A DNA stretch of 64,000 nt from Bacteroidales bacterium (GTDB taxonomy: Bacteria; Bacteroidota; Bacteroidia; Bacteroidales; Marinilabiliaceae). The translations under genes were made by a program, and so were the position numbers. The stretch lies in contig QKJP01000049.1 of assembly GCA_003249255.1 (NCBI GenBank), positions 124,001 to 188,000 on the forward strand, written 5' to 3'. This document shows, in pieces, positions 49,001 to 59,500 of the stretch; the stretch's first letter is position 1; every line of letters starts with the position of its first letter. Below the pieces are notes generated by a model that worked only from the letters and a program-made list of their open reading frames with translations, had not been told where the DNA came from and did no database searches.

Positions 49001-49264
49001 TACAGCTTCCAAGTCGATGTGATTTGGGTTTTCATCTTTGATATCAAACTCCAAGAATTCATTACCATCGTAACGCGTTACTCCACCGTCATGGCCAATC
49101 CAAATAAATCCGTAAGGATCTTTTATTATGTCGATAGCTACATTATTAGGGTAATTATCAATGGCTTCAAATCGCCGTACTTGGGCGTAACTGTTGAATG
49201 AAAGAGATATTACAATGAATGTCGTTAACACAGAAATGTACCTACTGTAGTTTATGACACTCAT
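46013..49264 (-). CDS. Propeller-type sensor histidine kinase (paralog 2 of 3)
   Basis: A 1083-residue paralog with the same architecture: signal peptide (ending NSYAQ), Reg_prop propellers, Y_Y_Y domain, membrane helix, HisKA with His861 (IIAHDLRNPFQTMLG) and an intact HATPase (ILSNAIKF, DTGIGM, GTGLGL). It is close in length and order to its two neighbours, which points to tandem duplication. Differences are spread through the propeller, as expected if each copy reads a different ligand. No receiver or DNA-binding domain is attached. Confidence 0.93.
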   Translation of the reverse strand: MSVINYSRYISVLTTFIVISLSFNSYAQVRRFEAIDNYPNNVAIDIIKDPYGFIWIGHDGGVTRYDGNEFLEFDIKDENPNHIDLEAVWRLWIDSHQQLWIGGGNNGCAQYDYATETFKHYHFANNDSTQKLFEIRDFYEDLDSTLWIGTGDGLFYYDRDRQVILKAAYDQEEFEKFGEIHAILSDKQGKLWLGTGNGNLYWYYPKTNKLERYQKGFFQKESRTPSFIVDIHQDKKGQIWVLGQSIAVVINPETDEQVSYKEQLMDTQIAKCISEDYEGNIWIASSGLNIISPDLKQVDYCLPDNSGMSIRSLSTNKVYFDNQGITWIASWFGGLDINIQRKNHVKLYQKIPGEENSLSHSVIHCLYEDENNNMWIGTDDGILNKLDVTNNRFYHFTDPGMNIIEPVSCISNGTSSSEMLLGTWGSLKSFDIKTEEFKRLKEGIQIPDLLKYNDSTVYVGVINKGLYQFSLTDRSFFNVYRNFRDGCKTEIYFTRDLYPDNRDNLWIINWAGLVKYDIKDSCYYSFSRDSNNPYALPPGQIHSCLLDSKNRMWIGNVKGISIYNYDENYFMTFGHEHGMEGTKVRSMLEDDEGNIWVATEKGISKFCLPAVVNQIERDSLFIKQLPKDFVYFRNYNEEDGFIKGEFSNDAYKSKDGTMYFGGMGGINSFKPESIEKDTIEAPIHFIELKVFNEIVRPNKESFSLSKSLVVADKIILTFEQYFFSIKWVALNFYSTKKIEYAYKLDGFDKDWNYIGKERTATFTGLPAGEYELKVKCTNSDGIWLSNEASIKIIILPPWWATWWFRVASAGVLFSLFLYFMDRRINNLKRQKQILQRNVSERTKELKDANATKDKFFSIIAHDLRNPFQTMLGYSDLLLDYYRNSKESQPIELSKRINQVASRTLNLLENLLMWASAQQGKISHNPTRVSVEKFILENLEVVKGIADKKNIKLTYHLSPNMYIWADQDTINVILRNILSNAIKFSFRNGNIHLTVTKTTKDEKSFALFSVKDTGIGMTQETIDSLFVPTSLKSKEGTEKESGTGLGLMLCKDFVESNNGQIWVKAELVKGSTFYFTLPIDNNQV

Positions 49265-49403
49265 AATAACTGCTTTTAGAAAAGGATATTAAATATCAAT
49301 TTAAAGTTATTCTATGAGAAAGTAAATTGTTGCTTTTTAAACTATCAGTGACGATGAAAGTTTTTTGATTAATGTTTATTATGAGCCAGTCAAGAGATTA
49401 ACT

Positions 49404-52400
49404 TCAATTGTCAATATGCATGGGTATTGTAAAATAAAAAGTACTGCCTTTTCCAAGTTCACTTTCTGCCCAAATTTGTCCTTTATTTCGTTCAATGAAT
49501 TCTTTGCATAACACAAGGCCTATACCGGTACCTGTTTCCTTTTCGGTACCAGCCATTGAATTAACTTTGGCAGATGTGAAAATCGAGTTTAAGGCATGAG
49601 AATCCATTCCTATTCCGGTATCTTTTACAGATATTTGAATGTAAGCCTTATTGTTTTTTGAGAGTTTCTGGCTAAAAACATGAATTTCACCACCTCTATC
49701 CGTAAACTTTATGGCGTTCGATAAAAGATTTCTTATAATCACATCACAAGTATTTCTATCTGCCCAAACTTGATGATGAGGATTAACGTTGTGATATATT
49801 TTAATGGCTTTTGCATGAGCTATTGATTCGGAAAGCAAAACATTTTCTTCGATATAATCTTTAACACAAATGTTAGTCGCATGGTACTTTATTTTTCCAC
49901 TTTGATTTAACGACCAGGTTAAGAGGTTTTCTAAAAGGTCAAAAGTTTTTTTTGAAACTTCATGTATCTTATCAAATAAGTTTAGTAAATCTCGTTCCTT
50001 GTATTCTTTATAAACCAGAGGTAACAATTCGCTATAACCTAACAAGGTTTGAAAGGGGTTTCGAAGATCATGTGCAATGATTGAGAAAAACTTATCTTTT
50101 GTAGCATCAGCTTCTTCAAGTTCTTTGGTTCTCTCGGATACTTTCTCTTGTAATATCTTTTTTTGCCTTTCTAAAAGTCTAAAGCGCCGGTAAATGATTA
50201 AGGTGATCATTCCGATTATGAAGAAGCCGGCAAAAATTCTAAACCACCATGTTTCCCACCAAGCCGGCAAAATGCAAATGTTTATCCTGGCTTCTTCCTG
50301 ATTCCACCGGCCATCGGCATTGGTTGCTTTAACTTTTAAGGTGTACTTACCTGCCGGTAATCCGGTAAAGGAGGCTGTACGTTGTTGGCCAATATGATTC
50401 CATTTCTTATCAAATCCTTCGAGTTGGTAGGCATATTCCACTTTTTTGGTAGCGTAATAATTTAAAGCAGCCCATTTAATGGTGAAAAAATATTGGTCGT
50501 GTTGTAGTGTAATTGTTTTGGTAATATTAATGCTCTTTTTCAAAGGGGAACCGGTTTCTTTCGGATTTATTTTTTTATTGAATACCCTTAATTCGATGAA
50601 GCGAATAGGTGAATGAATGGTATCCGGTTTCATATTTTCAGGATTGATAGCATTTATACCCCCAACACCCCCAAAATACATGGTGCCATCACTGGCTCGA
50701 AGTGAGGCACTTAGGAACTCACCGTCAATGGTGCCATCTTCACTGGTGTAATTATGAAAATATTTAAAATCCTCTGGCAAACTGCTTAAATAAGAACTGT
50801 CTCTTGTAATTTCTAAAGCAAAAGCTGGCAAGGTAAATTGGCTGATTCCTTTATCTGTAGCCAACCACAAGTTTCCGGCATCATCTTCTAATATCGATTT
50901 TACTTTTTGACCGGCAATACCCTGTGCTTTTCCAAAACTAATAAAGGAATTTGTTTCCGGCTGATACAAACTAATACCTTTAATGTGGCCGATCCAAAAA
51001 CGTTTTTTATGGTCTTTGTAACAACAAAAAATTTGTCCCTCGGGTAATGCTAAAGGATCATCACTATTTTGATGAAACACTTCAAAACAGTTGCTGTCCA
51101 AATCATATTTTACTAATCCGGCCCAGAGAACAACCCATAATTGTTTATGATCCTCCAGATATAATTGCCTCGTATAGTAGATGAGACGTATACAATTATT
51201 CTTGATATTTTCAGTAGGATTAGAAATTAAATTATCCGCTAAATGAAGTTCAAACAAACCCGAGTTTGAAATAGTTATAAATGCGGTTGAATCATTTTTC
51301 TCACACAAACGTGAAAAGTTCATGTTCTGCTTAAGCCTTTTAAATTTTCCGGTATTGGTATTTAAAGATTTTAAACACCCCCACGAACCAATTAATAATT
51401 CATCTTTATTGTAGCCATTAATTATAGAGGAAACCGGTTCACTTGTTATCATGCCCGGATCTTTATATCTGGTAAAAGTTTTAGTCGTTGGATCTAATTT
51501 ATCCAAAGTGCCTTTTCCGTTCCCAAGCCATATTTTGTGTTGCTTATCTTCGAAAATGGTATGAATTACGTTATGTGATAAAGTATTCGCTGCACCTCCA
51601 TGATAAGTATGGATTTTTATTGAATTTTTTCTTTCATTGGTTATGTTTAATCCTCCAAACCAAGATCCTATCCAAGTAAGATTTTGATTGTCTCGATACA
51701 AATGTGTTGCGGATAAACAATTTAATGAAGTGCCGGATTCGTCTTCGGCATAATATTCAATTTTTTTTAATTCGGGAGAAAGGATACTTAGTCCGGATGA
51801 ACTTATCCAAAAATTACCTTCTTTGTCTTCATCAATACAAGTCGCAATTTGGGTATCTAACAAAATGTCATTTATCCTGGTCTGCTCATTTGTTTTGGGG
51901 TTAATTCGCATCACAATTCCTTGCCCCACAACCCAGATGTAACCTTTACTATCAAAAAGAAGATCGCGTATGTGATTTATGCTTTCGCACTGCTCTTTAA
52001 AGTGACCACTCGCATACCGGGTAGTTTTTTTGCTTGTAAGATTATATAGATATATATTTCCAAAGTCGGTGCCAATCCATAAGTTATTCTCATCATCTTC
52101 TACAATTGCATAAGCCTCGCTATGCTCATCTTCCAAATGAAAATTTTCAGCACGCAAAACCATATCACGCTCAGGTTCATAGTAGAATAAGCCTCCTTTG
52201 GCACCAATCCAAAGTCGGTTGTTTTTGTCTTCGTAAAAATCTCTGACGTGCCTTAAAATTTTAACAGAATCGTTCTCGACATAGGGATAATGAAAAAAAC
52301 GCTCAGTTGCATAATCGTACCTTGCACAACCGCTATTTCCACCGGCAAGCCATAGTTGTCCGGTAGTATTTACAAATAATCGCCAAACAGTTTCTAAGGG

Positions 52401-52646
52401 AAAGCGTTCAGAATCTTTTTCACCGTATTCTACAACTTCGTAACCATCGTAACGTAATGCTCCCCCCGTATGTGCAACCCAAATTAAGCCGCATGAATCT
52501 TTTACAATATCCTGAGCATCTTTTATGGGTAAATCATCCACCACATCGAAGCGACGATACTGGGACGCCTCCACATTTATTAGCTGTAAAAACCCAAACA
52601 GTAGAGCTAAGCAGAAGATATAATATATGTTAAAATGCTTAGTCAT
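49404..52646 (-). CDS. Propeller-type sensor histidine kinase (paralog 1 of 3)
   Basis: A 1080-residue paralog, first in transcription order. Signal peptide (FCLALLFGFLQLINVEAS), Reg_prop propellers, Y_Y_Y domain (EYAYQLEGFDKKWNHIG), membrane helix, His859 in FFSIIAHDLRNPFQ, and HATPase motifs LLSNAIKF, DTGIGM and GTGIGL. It lies downstream, on the same strand, of the genes for the secreted hexosaminidase and protease. A hairpin terminator at 52.7 kb separates it from the hexosaminidase gene. A regulatory link to glycan use is possible, but only by analogy with propeller sensors of other Bacteroidota. Confidence 0.93.
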   Translation of the reverse strand: MTKHFNIYYIFCLALLFGFLQLINVEASQYRRFDVVDDLPIKDAQDIVKDSCGLIWVAHTGGALRYDGYEVVEYGEKDSERFPLETVWRLFVNTTGQLWLAGGNSGCARYDYATERFFHYPYVENDSVKILRHVRDFYEDKNNRLWIGAKGGLFYYEPERDMVLRAENFHLEDEHSEAYAIVEDDENNLWIGTDFGNIYLYNLTSKKTTRYASGHFKEQCESINHIRDLLFDSKGYIWVVGQGIVMRINPKTNEQTRINDILLDTQIATCIDEDKEGNFWISSSGLSILSPELKKIEYYAEDESGTSLNCLSATHLYRDNQNLTWIGSWFGGLNITNERKNSIKIHTYHGGAANTLSHNVIHTIFEDKQHKIWLGNGKGTLDKLDPTTKTFTRYKDPGMITSEPVSSIINGYNKDELLIGSWGCLKSLNTNTGKFKRLKQNMNFSRLCEKNDSTAFITISNSGLFELHLADNLISNPTENIKNNCIRLIYYTRQLYLEDHKQLWVVLWAGLVKYDLDSNCFEVFHQNSDDPLALPEGQIFCCYKDHKKRFWIGHIKGISLYQPETNSFISFGKAQGIAGQKVKSILEDDAGNLWLATDKGISQFTLPAFALEITRDSSYLSSLPEDFKYFHNYTSEDGTIDGEFLSASLRASDGTMYFGGVGGINAINPENMKPDTIHSPIRFIELRVFNKKINPKETGSPLKKSINITKTITLQHDQYFFTIKWAALNYYATKKVEYAYQLEGFDKKWNHIGQQRTASFTGLPAGKYTLKVKATNADGRWNQEEARINICILPAWWETWWFRIFAGFFIIGMITLIIYRRFRLLERQKKILQEKVSERTKELEEADATKDKFFSIIAHDLRNPFQTLLGYSELLPLVYKEYKERDLLNLFDKIHEVSKKTFDLLENLLTWSLNQSGKIKYHATNICVKDYIEENVLLSESIAHAKAIKIYHNVNPHHQVWADRNTCDVIIRNLLSNAIKFTDRGGEIHVFSQKLSKNNKAYIQISVKDTGIGMDSHALNSIFTSAKVNSMAGTEKETGTGIGLVLCKEFIERNKGQIWAESELGKGSTFYFTIPMHIDN

Positions 52647-52729
52647 AAAGAATCAGGTTTATACAATCGATAAAAATGTTCAAAAATTTCAAATGCTATA
52701 CGAAGTAATACATTATAATTAAATATGCC

Positions 52730-52761
52730 AAAGTCGGCTATCCTTTATTTTAGCCGACTTT
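52730..52761 (-). terminator. Terminator downstream of the GH20 gene
   Basis: A perfect 11-bp stem (AAAGTCGGCTA / TAGCCGACTTT) with a 10-nt loop. Its arms end in A/T runs on both sides, so it may act in both directions. It separates the GH20 gene from the sensor kinases. Confidence 0.8.
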
Positions 52762-52774
52762 TAGCGTGAATATT

Positions 52775-55700
52775 CTATTTTACTACAAAACGATATGTGA
52801 TACCAGAAATCTTTAAAAAATAAATTCCTTTAGCAAAAGTATTTGTATTAATTCTAGTTTTAGTTCCGGTAAATTGAGAAGTGTAAACCATGCTGCCCAT
52901 ACTATTATATATGAATAATTTACAGGATGATGGTGTAGACAATTCAACATTTAACACCTCTTTAGCAGGATTAGGATACAATATCACATTGTTTTCTTTA
53001 CCGGGATCATCAAAAACTGATGTTGAAGTTTCTTTAGTAGGTGTTACGCTTGCATAACTATCACCAATTCTAAGTTCATCGATATAAACAGTTTTAGAAC
53101 CATAACCGGCCCAAATCGTAATTTGATTGGAAGCCACTGAAGCTTGCTCAAAAGTTCGGGTAGCAAAGGCTTCGGCAGAAGTTGGAGTTACCCCGACTGT
53201 TGGATTTTCCCAATAGGTAGCAACTACATTTGAAGCGGTGCATTCGAACTTTGCGACCAGCAAATAGGTGGTGTTGGCTGCAATGGTAGCCCCTAGTTTA
53301 GAACCTTCACCAACGCACTTAATTTTTGAATTCCAATGCCAACCAAAACCACTACCATCAATGCCTCTTATGGGGCGAACCCACGTTTGTCCAGAACCAT
53401 CTAAGCTTGTAGGAGACATTAACAAATAGCTAACCCATACTGTAGTATTGGGTGCGAATAATTCTTCGGTGGTATTTCTAAAATAAAGGTTATCAGAAGT
53501 AGATGTAGTGAGCTGTAATGAACCGCCGGTACATAAAAGATTCGGATAATCTAGTCCTGTGGAGCTAATAATCGCTTTTCCGGCGGTTGTGCTTTGCTGT
53601 GTGTAAGCATCGGCCCAACCGGTACCGCCGTTTAAGCCTACCAGACTATTGTTAGAAGCATAATCAAATGACTCTACAGCTAAAGCATCAGCGGGTGGTG
53701 CTGAGGAGCCAAGGGTCTTAAATTCTACAGCTTGAGTCGCTGCTGAAAAATTACCGTTATCGTCTGTTGCTTTGATACTGAAAGAATAACTCCTGCCGGA
53801 AGCTAAGTCAGACACATCGAAGGAAGTAGTAGTTGTACGACCAATATAATTCGCTCCTTCGAATACATTATAAGCTATTGCTTCAGCAGAGTTTGAGGCT
53901 GTCCAACTTAATTTTGCAGTGTTTTCGGTAATGTCCGATACCATTAAATTACCTGGCGCATCTAAACTAACCGAATTGCCGCCATAAGGATAGTTGGTGC
54001 CGATTTTAATTTCGTCAAATTGGTAAATGCCACTACCGTACTGCTGCACGTTAATTTTTATGAGGGGATTGGTGCCGATATCTTCGCGATTGGTGAAATA
54101 ACAGTTGGTAGCATTTTTATCGGGCTGAGTCCCTGCGGTAGGATTCGTCCATATATAGACATTATCGTTACCTTCGAAACACTCTATTTTTAATACCAAT
54201 AAATTAGTCTCGCCGTTTTTCAAAGCTAATTGCGCATTTGCGCCACCATTGTTGTCCCCAAAGCGAACACCATTTCCCCATTGTTTACCAACCGGTTCAT
54301 TTCCTACCATCAAGAAAGCATGTCCACTTTCTACATGGTTGGCTTGCATTAAAAAACTCACCCAAATTTCAGAACCGGGTGCTCCAAATGAGCCGTCTAA
54401 TGAACGTTCTACCGTAAATGAACCACCGGCTCCTGTCATATCAACAGTTAAGCTTTTTCCGGTAGTTGTGATGCCCGGATAAGTTAAGCTAGCATTACTA
54501 ATGGTTGCCTTACCATTATTATCGACTACGTTCCAAGCACTTTCAAAACCGGTACCTCCGTTTAAACTATTTAACCCGGCTCCGCTCGCATAGTTAAAAT
54601 CTTCGTTAACCGTAACAATCGCACTTGTACCTCTTCGACCGGTAGCGGGGTTGCCAAATGCACTTGTGCCTTTCGTGTTCGAGGCCTTAATCCAATAATA
54701 ATAGCTTTGTCCCTCAGTAGCCGAAAAATCGGTGTACATCAAGTCTGTGGTATTTGAGAGAATTGCGGTTGCGGTATTGCTATTGTTCGTCGTATTGCGA
54801 TATAGGGTATAAGTATTGGGGAAATTACCTTCCGGTCGCCAGCGAATTACAATTTTATCAGGATGTATATCGTATCCGGCTGATGGGGTAATCGCTTCCG
54901 GTGCTGATAAAGCTACGATATTTTGAAACACCTTATCTGCTGTTTCAAAGCGAGTTGAATAATCGCTGTAACTTTTGCCGGCATTACTGTTCCAAACTCT
55001 CTCCGACATGGTACATAAACGGCCTCTTAAACTCGGTATTTCATAACTTGCTTCTTGTTCCCAAGAGCAGGTTTGTGCCCCAATAATTTTGCTTGGGTTA
55101 TTCATGGTATATTGATACACATTGGTGTGAGAAAAAGGCGATGCAGAAGCATAACGACCAAATTGAGTAATATCCCATTCGTAAATTTTCTCGGCAGGTA
55201 CGTAGGTGGTTGGCACAAGGTACAAGGGGAACCAAGAGGTATTTAGCACATCATGCCCGTTTCCGGCATAGGTATTGGCACTGGTGTAATTATCAAACGG
55301 ACAAACAATAACATCGGTGTTCATTTTTGCATTTCCCGTTCTGCCGGAGTTAAAACCTTCCCAAACCATTGTCTTCTTACCTTTGGCTTTTACATAACTA
55401 TTTACCTGATTTACAAAATAATTAAATAAACCGTGTACATCTTGCACATTATAGGTCGAAATAGCCGACGTAAAATCGCTATGACTGTCTAATCCTGAAA
55501 AATCTACTTCGTCACCCCCAATATGTATGTAAGGCGCAGCTTGAAAAACAGCTGATAGTTCGTTAATGAGCGTTTCAACACCTTGCCACACTGCCGTTGA
55601 AGCAAAATTGATAACGTTAGATTTGCCGGCCGAACCAAATAAATCGGGATACGCACTGCACATAGCCGCCGCATGTCCCGGAACATCTAATTCAGGTATA

Positions 55701-56377
55701 ATGGTTACGCCTCGCTGTTGTGAGTATGTCTCCAATTCATTCATTTCAGCAAGGGTATAACTTCTCCCCGGAGTAGACAATTTAGGGTAAGCGGTACTCG
55801 GGAAAGTGAAAGACGCATCGTCGGTTAAATGAAGTTGCAGGTAATTAATTTTATAAAATCGACACAGATTAATAATGCTTTTTACATCGTTAACGGTATG
55901 CCATTTGCGTGCTAAATCAACCATCAACCCCCGATAGTTTACTTCAGGAGAATCATTAACCGTCATTTTTTGAATGTTGCCATCGCCGGATATGGCTTGT
56001 AGTAAAGTAGAAGTGCCCCAAACCGCAGCCCGGTAATTGGCACCCTTAAGTACTACCTTATCATCAACAGTTAAGGTATAAGCTTCGCCGGATAAGCTGT
56101 TGTTAATTCCTAACTCAATATCTCCGGCATCGGCATTGCCGTTACTAATTGGTAAATCAAGTCCGGTGGAGCTTTTAATATCTTCTTTTAGAATGGTTGC
56201 CAGAGTTTCAAGTGATGCGTCTGAATATTTTATTTTACTGTTAACGGTAAGTTCTAAGTAACCTGTATTTTCAGTTATGCTTTTAGGCCAGGGAATGAGC
56301 CCGCTGCTTGCATTTGCATTTATTAAGCAAACAAAAGAGTATAAAATGAAAATATTAAAGAAGTGGATTTTTTTCAT
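52775..56377 (-). CDS. Secreted GH20 beta-N-acetylhexosaminidase with T9SS signal
   Basis: A 1200-residue multidomain enzyme. Signal peptide 1-25, an N-terminal hexosaminidase domain, then a GH20 barrel (about 145-480) with DLARKWH, LHLTDDASF, IPELDVPGH and the catalytic pair Asp289-Glu290 in HIGGDEVDF. Fibronectin III-like domains lie near 495-590 and 812-895. Two lectin-like modules are near 595-805 and 901-1106. The last about 80 residues are a type IX secretion sorting domain (YPNPAKEVLNVEL to FVVK). It should cleave terminal GlcNAc/GalNAc from glycans outside the cell. Its second module is repeated in the neighbouring protease. Confidence 0.94.
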   Translation of the reverse strand: MKKIHFFNIFILYSFVCLINANASSGLIPWPKSITENTGYLELTVNSKIKYSDASLETLATILKEDIKSSTGLDLPISNGNADAGDIELGINNSLSGEAYTLTVDDKVVLKGANYRAAVWGTSTLLQAISGDGNIQKMTVNDSPEVNYRGLMVDLARKWHTVNDVKSIINLCRFYKINYLQLHLTDDASFTFPSTAYPKLSTPGRSYTLAEMNELETYSQQRGVTIIPELDVPGHAAAMCSAYPDLFGSAGKSNVINFASTAVWQGVETLINELSAVFQAAPYIHIGGDEVDFSGLDSHSDFTSAISTYNVQDVHGLFNYFVNQVNSYVKAKGKKTMVWEGFNSGRTGNAKMNTDVIVCPFDNYTSANTYAGNGHDVLNTSWFPLYLVPTTYVPAEKIYEWDITQFGRYASASPFSHTNVYQYTMNNPSKIIGAQTCSWEQEASYEIPSLRGRLCTMSERVWNSNAGKSYSDYSTRFETADKVFQNIVALSAPEAITPSAGYDIHPDKIVIRWRPEGNFPNTYTLYRNTTNNSNTATAILSNTTDLMYTDFSATEGQSYYYWIKASNTKGTSAFGNPATGRRGTSAIVTVNEDFNYASGAGLNSLNGGTGFESAWNVVDNNGKATISNASLTYPGITTTGKSLTVDMTGAGGSFTVERSLDGSFGAPGSEIWVSFLMQANHVESGHAFLMVGNEPVGKQWGNGVRFGDNNGGANAQLALKNGETNLLVLKIECFEGNDNVYIWTNPTAGTQPDKNATNCYFTNREDIGTNPLIKINVQQYGSGIYQFDEIKIGTNYPYGGNSVSLDAPGNLMVSDITENTAKLSWTASNSAEAIAYNVFEGANYIGRTTTTSFDVSDLASGRSYSFSIKATDDNGNFSAATQAVEFKTLGSSAPPADALAVESFDYASNNSLVGLNGGTGWADAYTQQSTTAGKAIISSTGLDYPNLLCTGGSLQLTTSTSDNLYFRNTTEELFAPNTTVWVSYLLMSPTSLDGSGQTWVRPIRGIDGSGFGWHWNSKIKCVGEGSKLGATIAANTTYLLVAKFECTASNVVATYWENPTVGVTPTSAEAFATRTFEQASVASNQITIWAGYGSKTVYIDELRIGDSYASVTPTKETSTSVFDDPGKENNVILYPNPAKEVLNVELSTPSSCKLFIYNSMGSMVYTSQFTGTKTRINTNTFAKGIYFLKISGITYRFVVK
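53060..53677 (-). repeat. Shared lectin-like module, copy in GH20 gene
   Basis: The stretch coding for GH20 residues 901-1106 (NGGTGW, TTVWVSYLLMSPTSL, IDGSGFGWHW, ITIWAGYGSKTVYIDELRI) is repeated with high similarity in the C25 protease gene at 56839-57456. A more divergent copy lies upstream in the same GH20 gene. Confidence 0.85.
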
Positions 56378-56513
56378 AATTAACGAGTAATGTTATTGAT
56401 AGTTGCACTCAAATTATTAAACAAAGACTAGCCTGAAGTTGGCAAGGATAGGAAAGAACGAAGTTTGTAATTCCCTAAGTCTGTGTTTCAAATAAAAAAA
56501 GATAAAAATAAAA

Positions 56514-56535
56514 GAAGCTGCCAATCAGCAGCTTC
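56514..56535 (-). terminator. Terminator downstream of the C25 protease gene
   Basis: A perfect 8-bp stem (GAAGCTGC / GCAGCTTC) with a 6-nt loop, flanked by an A-run on the left and a T-run on the right of the plus strand. It can therefore stop transcription in both directions. Confidence 0.85.
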
Positions 56536-56553
56536 CTTTTTTTATTATGATAC

Positions 56554-59500
56554 TTACTCAACGATAAACTTTTGCACTTGACCTGCAACAGAGATAATGT
56601 ACATTCCTTTTGGAAGATGACTTGTATTCACTGTGGTGTTAGTGCCGGAGAAGTTCTTAGTTAAAACGATACTTCCCATACTATTATAAATATTAAGTGT
56701 ATAATCAGCTGAATTAGCCAATGTAACATTCAATACTTCTTTGGCAGGATTAGGATATAAAAGCAGATTGTCTTCCACCTTACTAACATCTTGAATAGTT
56801 GTTGGTACTTGTTGTATTGGTGTTACATCTAAATAACTGTCGCTCACTCTTAACTCATCAATAAATACAGTTTTAGAACCATAACCTGCCCAAATGGTAA
56901 TGACATCTGAAGTCCAAGGAGCGTCTTCGTAGGTAAAAGTGGTAAAAGCGTTTGAATCATCAGGTGTTGTACCCACTTCCGGATTTACCCAATAATGACC
57001 CACAACATTTGAATTTGAACAATCAAATTTAGCCACCAACAGGTAAGTCTGATTTGGGGTAATGCCTGCCGGATAAGTTTTTCCGCTACCTACACACTTA
57101 AAGTTAGAAGACCAATGCCAGCCGAAACCGGAGCCATCAATTTCACGATGAGGCTGAATCCATACTTGCCCCGAACTTCCTAATGAAGTCGGTGTTTTAA
57201 ATAAATAACTTACCCAAACCGTAGTGCCTTGCTGAAAGATTGGTTTTTCTAGTTTTCTGAAATATAAATTATCCTCATCTGATGTTTCCAGTTGAAGTGC
57301 TCCTCCACGACATTCTAAATCAGGATAGCTTAACCCGGCAGAAGTAATGGTTGCTTTTACTGAGCTGCTATATTCTTCAGTATAAGCACCTGACCATCCT
57401 GTTCCTCCGTTTAATTCTAAAAGTTCTGATTTATTTACATATTCAAACGATTCGGTGGCTGCACTAATAACAGGTGTAGTAGCAGGGTCTGTAATGGTAA
57501 TGTAAGCAGTTTTGGTTTCTATGTTGCTTCCTTGTGAATTGCTTGCCTCTAGGGTAACAGCATATGTCCCGGGTGTATTATATTTTACGGTCATGTTTTG
57601 AGCCGTTCCGGTAGCAGGTGTACCGCCTTCAAAAGTCCATTTCCAAGCGCTTGGTCCATATACCGATTCATCCACAAAGGAAATGGAACCCCCTGCCACA
57701 ACAGTATTGGTGTTAGAGCTAAAGTTAACAGCCGGCGGTACGGTGCCCTGAGCTACGTATACCGGATTGGACAGCAATAACATATCCGTTTCTTTTCCAA
57801 CAATAAAGTTAGTGCCGTTGACCAACTGATTTGTAATGTCATACACTGTTCTAAAAGGACTTACAAAACTTCTGTCGGTAAGGGTTGAGTTATTAACCTG
57901 AGTCCCATTTACCCATAGTTCTGCTTTGTTAGATGCCGCATACAGATATACTTGAGTACCTTGTGGTAAGTTTGATAAATTAAAGTTCTTACGAATGTAA
58001 ACATCTTCTGATGCGCTAGTTTCTGCTTTTAGAGGCAGGAATTTATAATCTTGCGTGTAAGCACCTACAACAGTCGCATTGGTAGCATTCCAAGCAGTCA
58101 TATTAGCGCCGGATTGATTCCAGTCTGCCGGTGGAGTCCCTTTCACGTAATAAGTATTGATGCCCGAAGGTGTTTGAGTCGGTACACTAATGTTCCAACC
58201 GTTAATAACTTGTCCTACAGTTGTAACCGTTACCTTTTTAGCCGGTAATAAATAGCCTTCTAATGTTTCAATTTGAACGGTATAGGTTCCAACATCTAAC
58301 CCTTCTATACTTATATTACCGGTGCTTGATTCTGAAATGGTGTAAATATTATTGTTCTTATCATAAACCGTCATAATCACATCACTGCCGTTTGAAGTGC
58401 TTCCGGTAACCGTAGCACCTTTGTGAGCCATATTTTTATCAGCCTTCATCCAAATAAAAGGGCTGCCTAAAAGCACATTTCCCCATAAAGTAGGGTCATC
58501 ATTAGTTCCTGAAGGTCTGTATGTTCTGGCATAATCTTCGCTTACTGTTTTAATAAAAGCATTTCCTAAATAATCGCCATTGGCCATTTTAGAGGTGATA
58601 CCTATTTGGTTGTTACCTGTTGAAATACTGTTTCCAACAAAAGTTAAACCGCCTTCAAAAATATAATGTTGCCCGATACAACCTGTAGGCGTTTCGTTAA
58701 AATCGGCTCCATGGCAATTAAAACCAAGTGTTAATAAAGCGCCTCTACCATTTAGTTTAATCACATCGCTTTTATCGATTTGAGCATAGGGGGCGCGGTC
58801 TGCTTGAGAAAACCATGATGAAGAGTGACCATAAAAACAAGCCACCTCAAGACCTTTGGCTCTTTCGCGCATATAGGTATATCCTGAGCTGGATGTTGGG
58901 AATGCTTCTACATTATCGGCTCCATATACAGGAGTCATAATGGTTTTGATTCTGCTTACATCGTTTGTCCAGTCTTTTGATGATTGCACAAAACCTCTGC
59001 GTTCATAAGGCAGCTCACCCCGTTGGTAACGGCTGCAACGACTCAAATACTCTTTCATTTGAGTAATCACCTTATTGGAGTAGTCGGTATTGTCATAAGC
59101 ATCCTGATAGGGTCTCATAACGGCACACCATATTTCCATATTAATGGTACCATTCCAGTAATGATGGTCGTAGATGACATCGGTAAAAGTACGTTCCCTG
59201 CCATGCGCATCTTTATAGGTGGTTGGGTCGGCTACACCTTTTTGAAAAACGTCGCCGGAACCATCGTTTGTATAAGTACCTTCATTGGTAAAAGTTCCAT
59301 CCATATCCTGGTAACCGGCAGCCTGAAACATTGGGAAAGTTCCCTGACCATGCACCTGGTATTGCATCATTGGAAAGAAACCAACCAAAATCACCCCTTT
59401 TATGTTTTTAGTGTTGTAAAGGTTTTGAATGTAAGCTCGTGTTTCCGCAAACGTTTTGTTTTTCCAGTCTTGGTCGTGGTAGACGGTAATATCTACCGGA

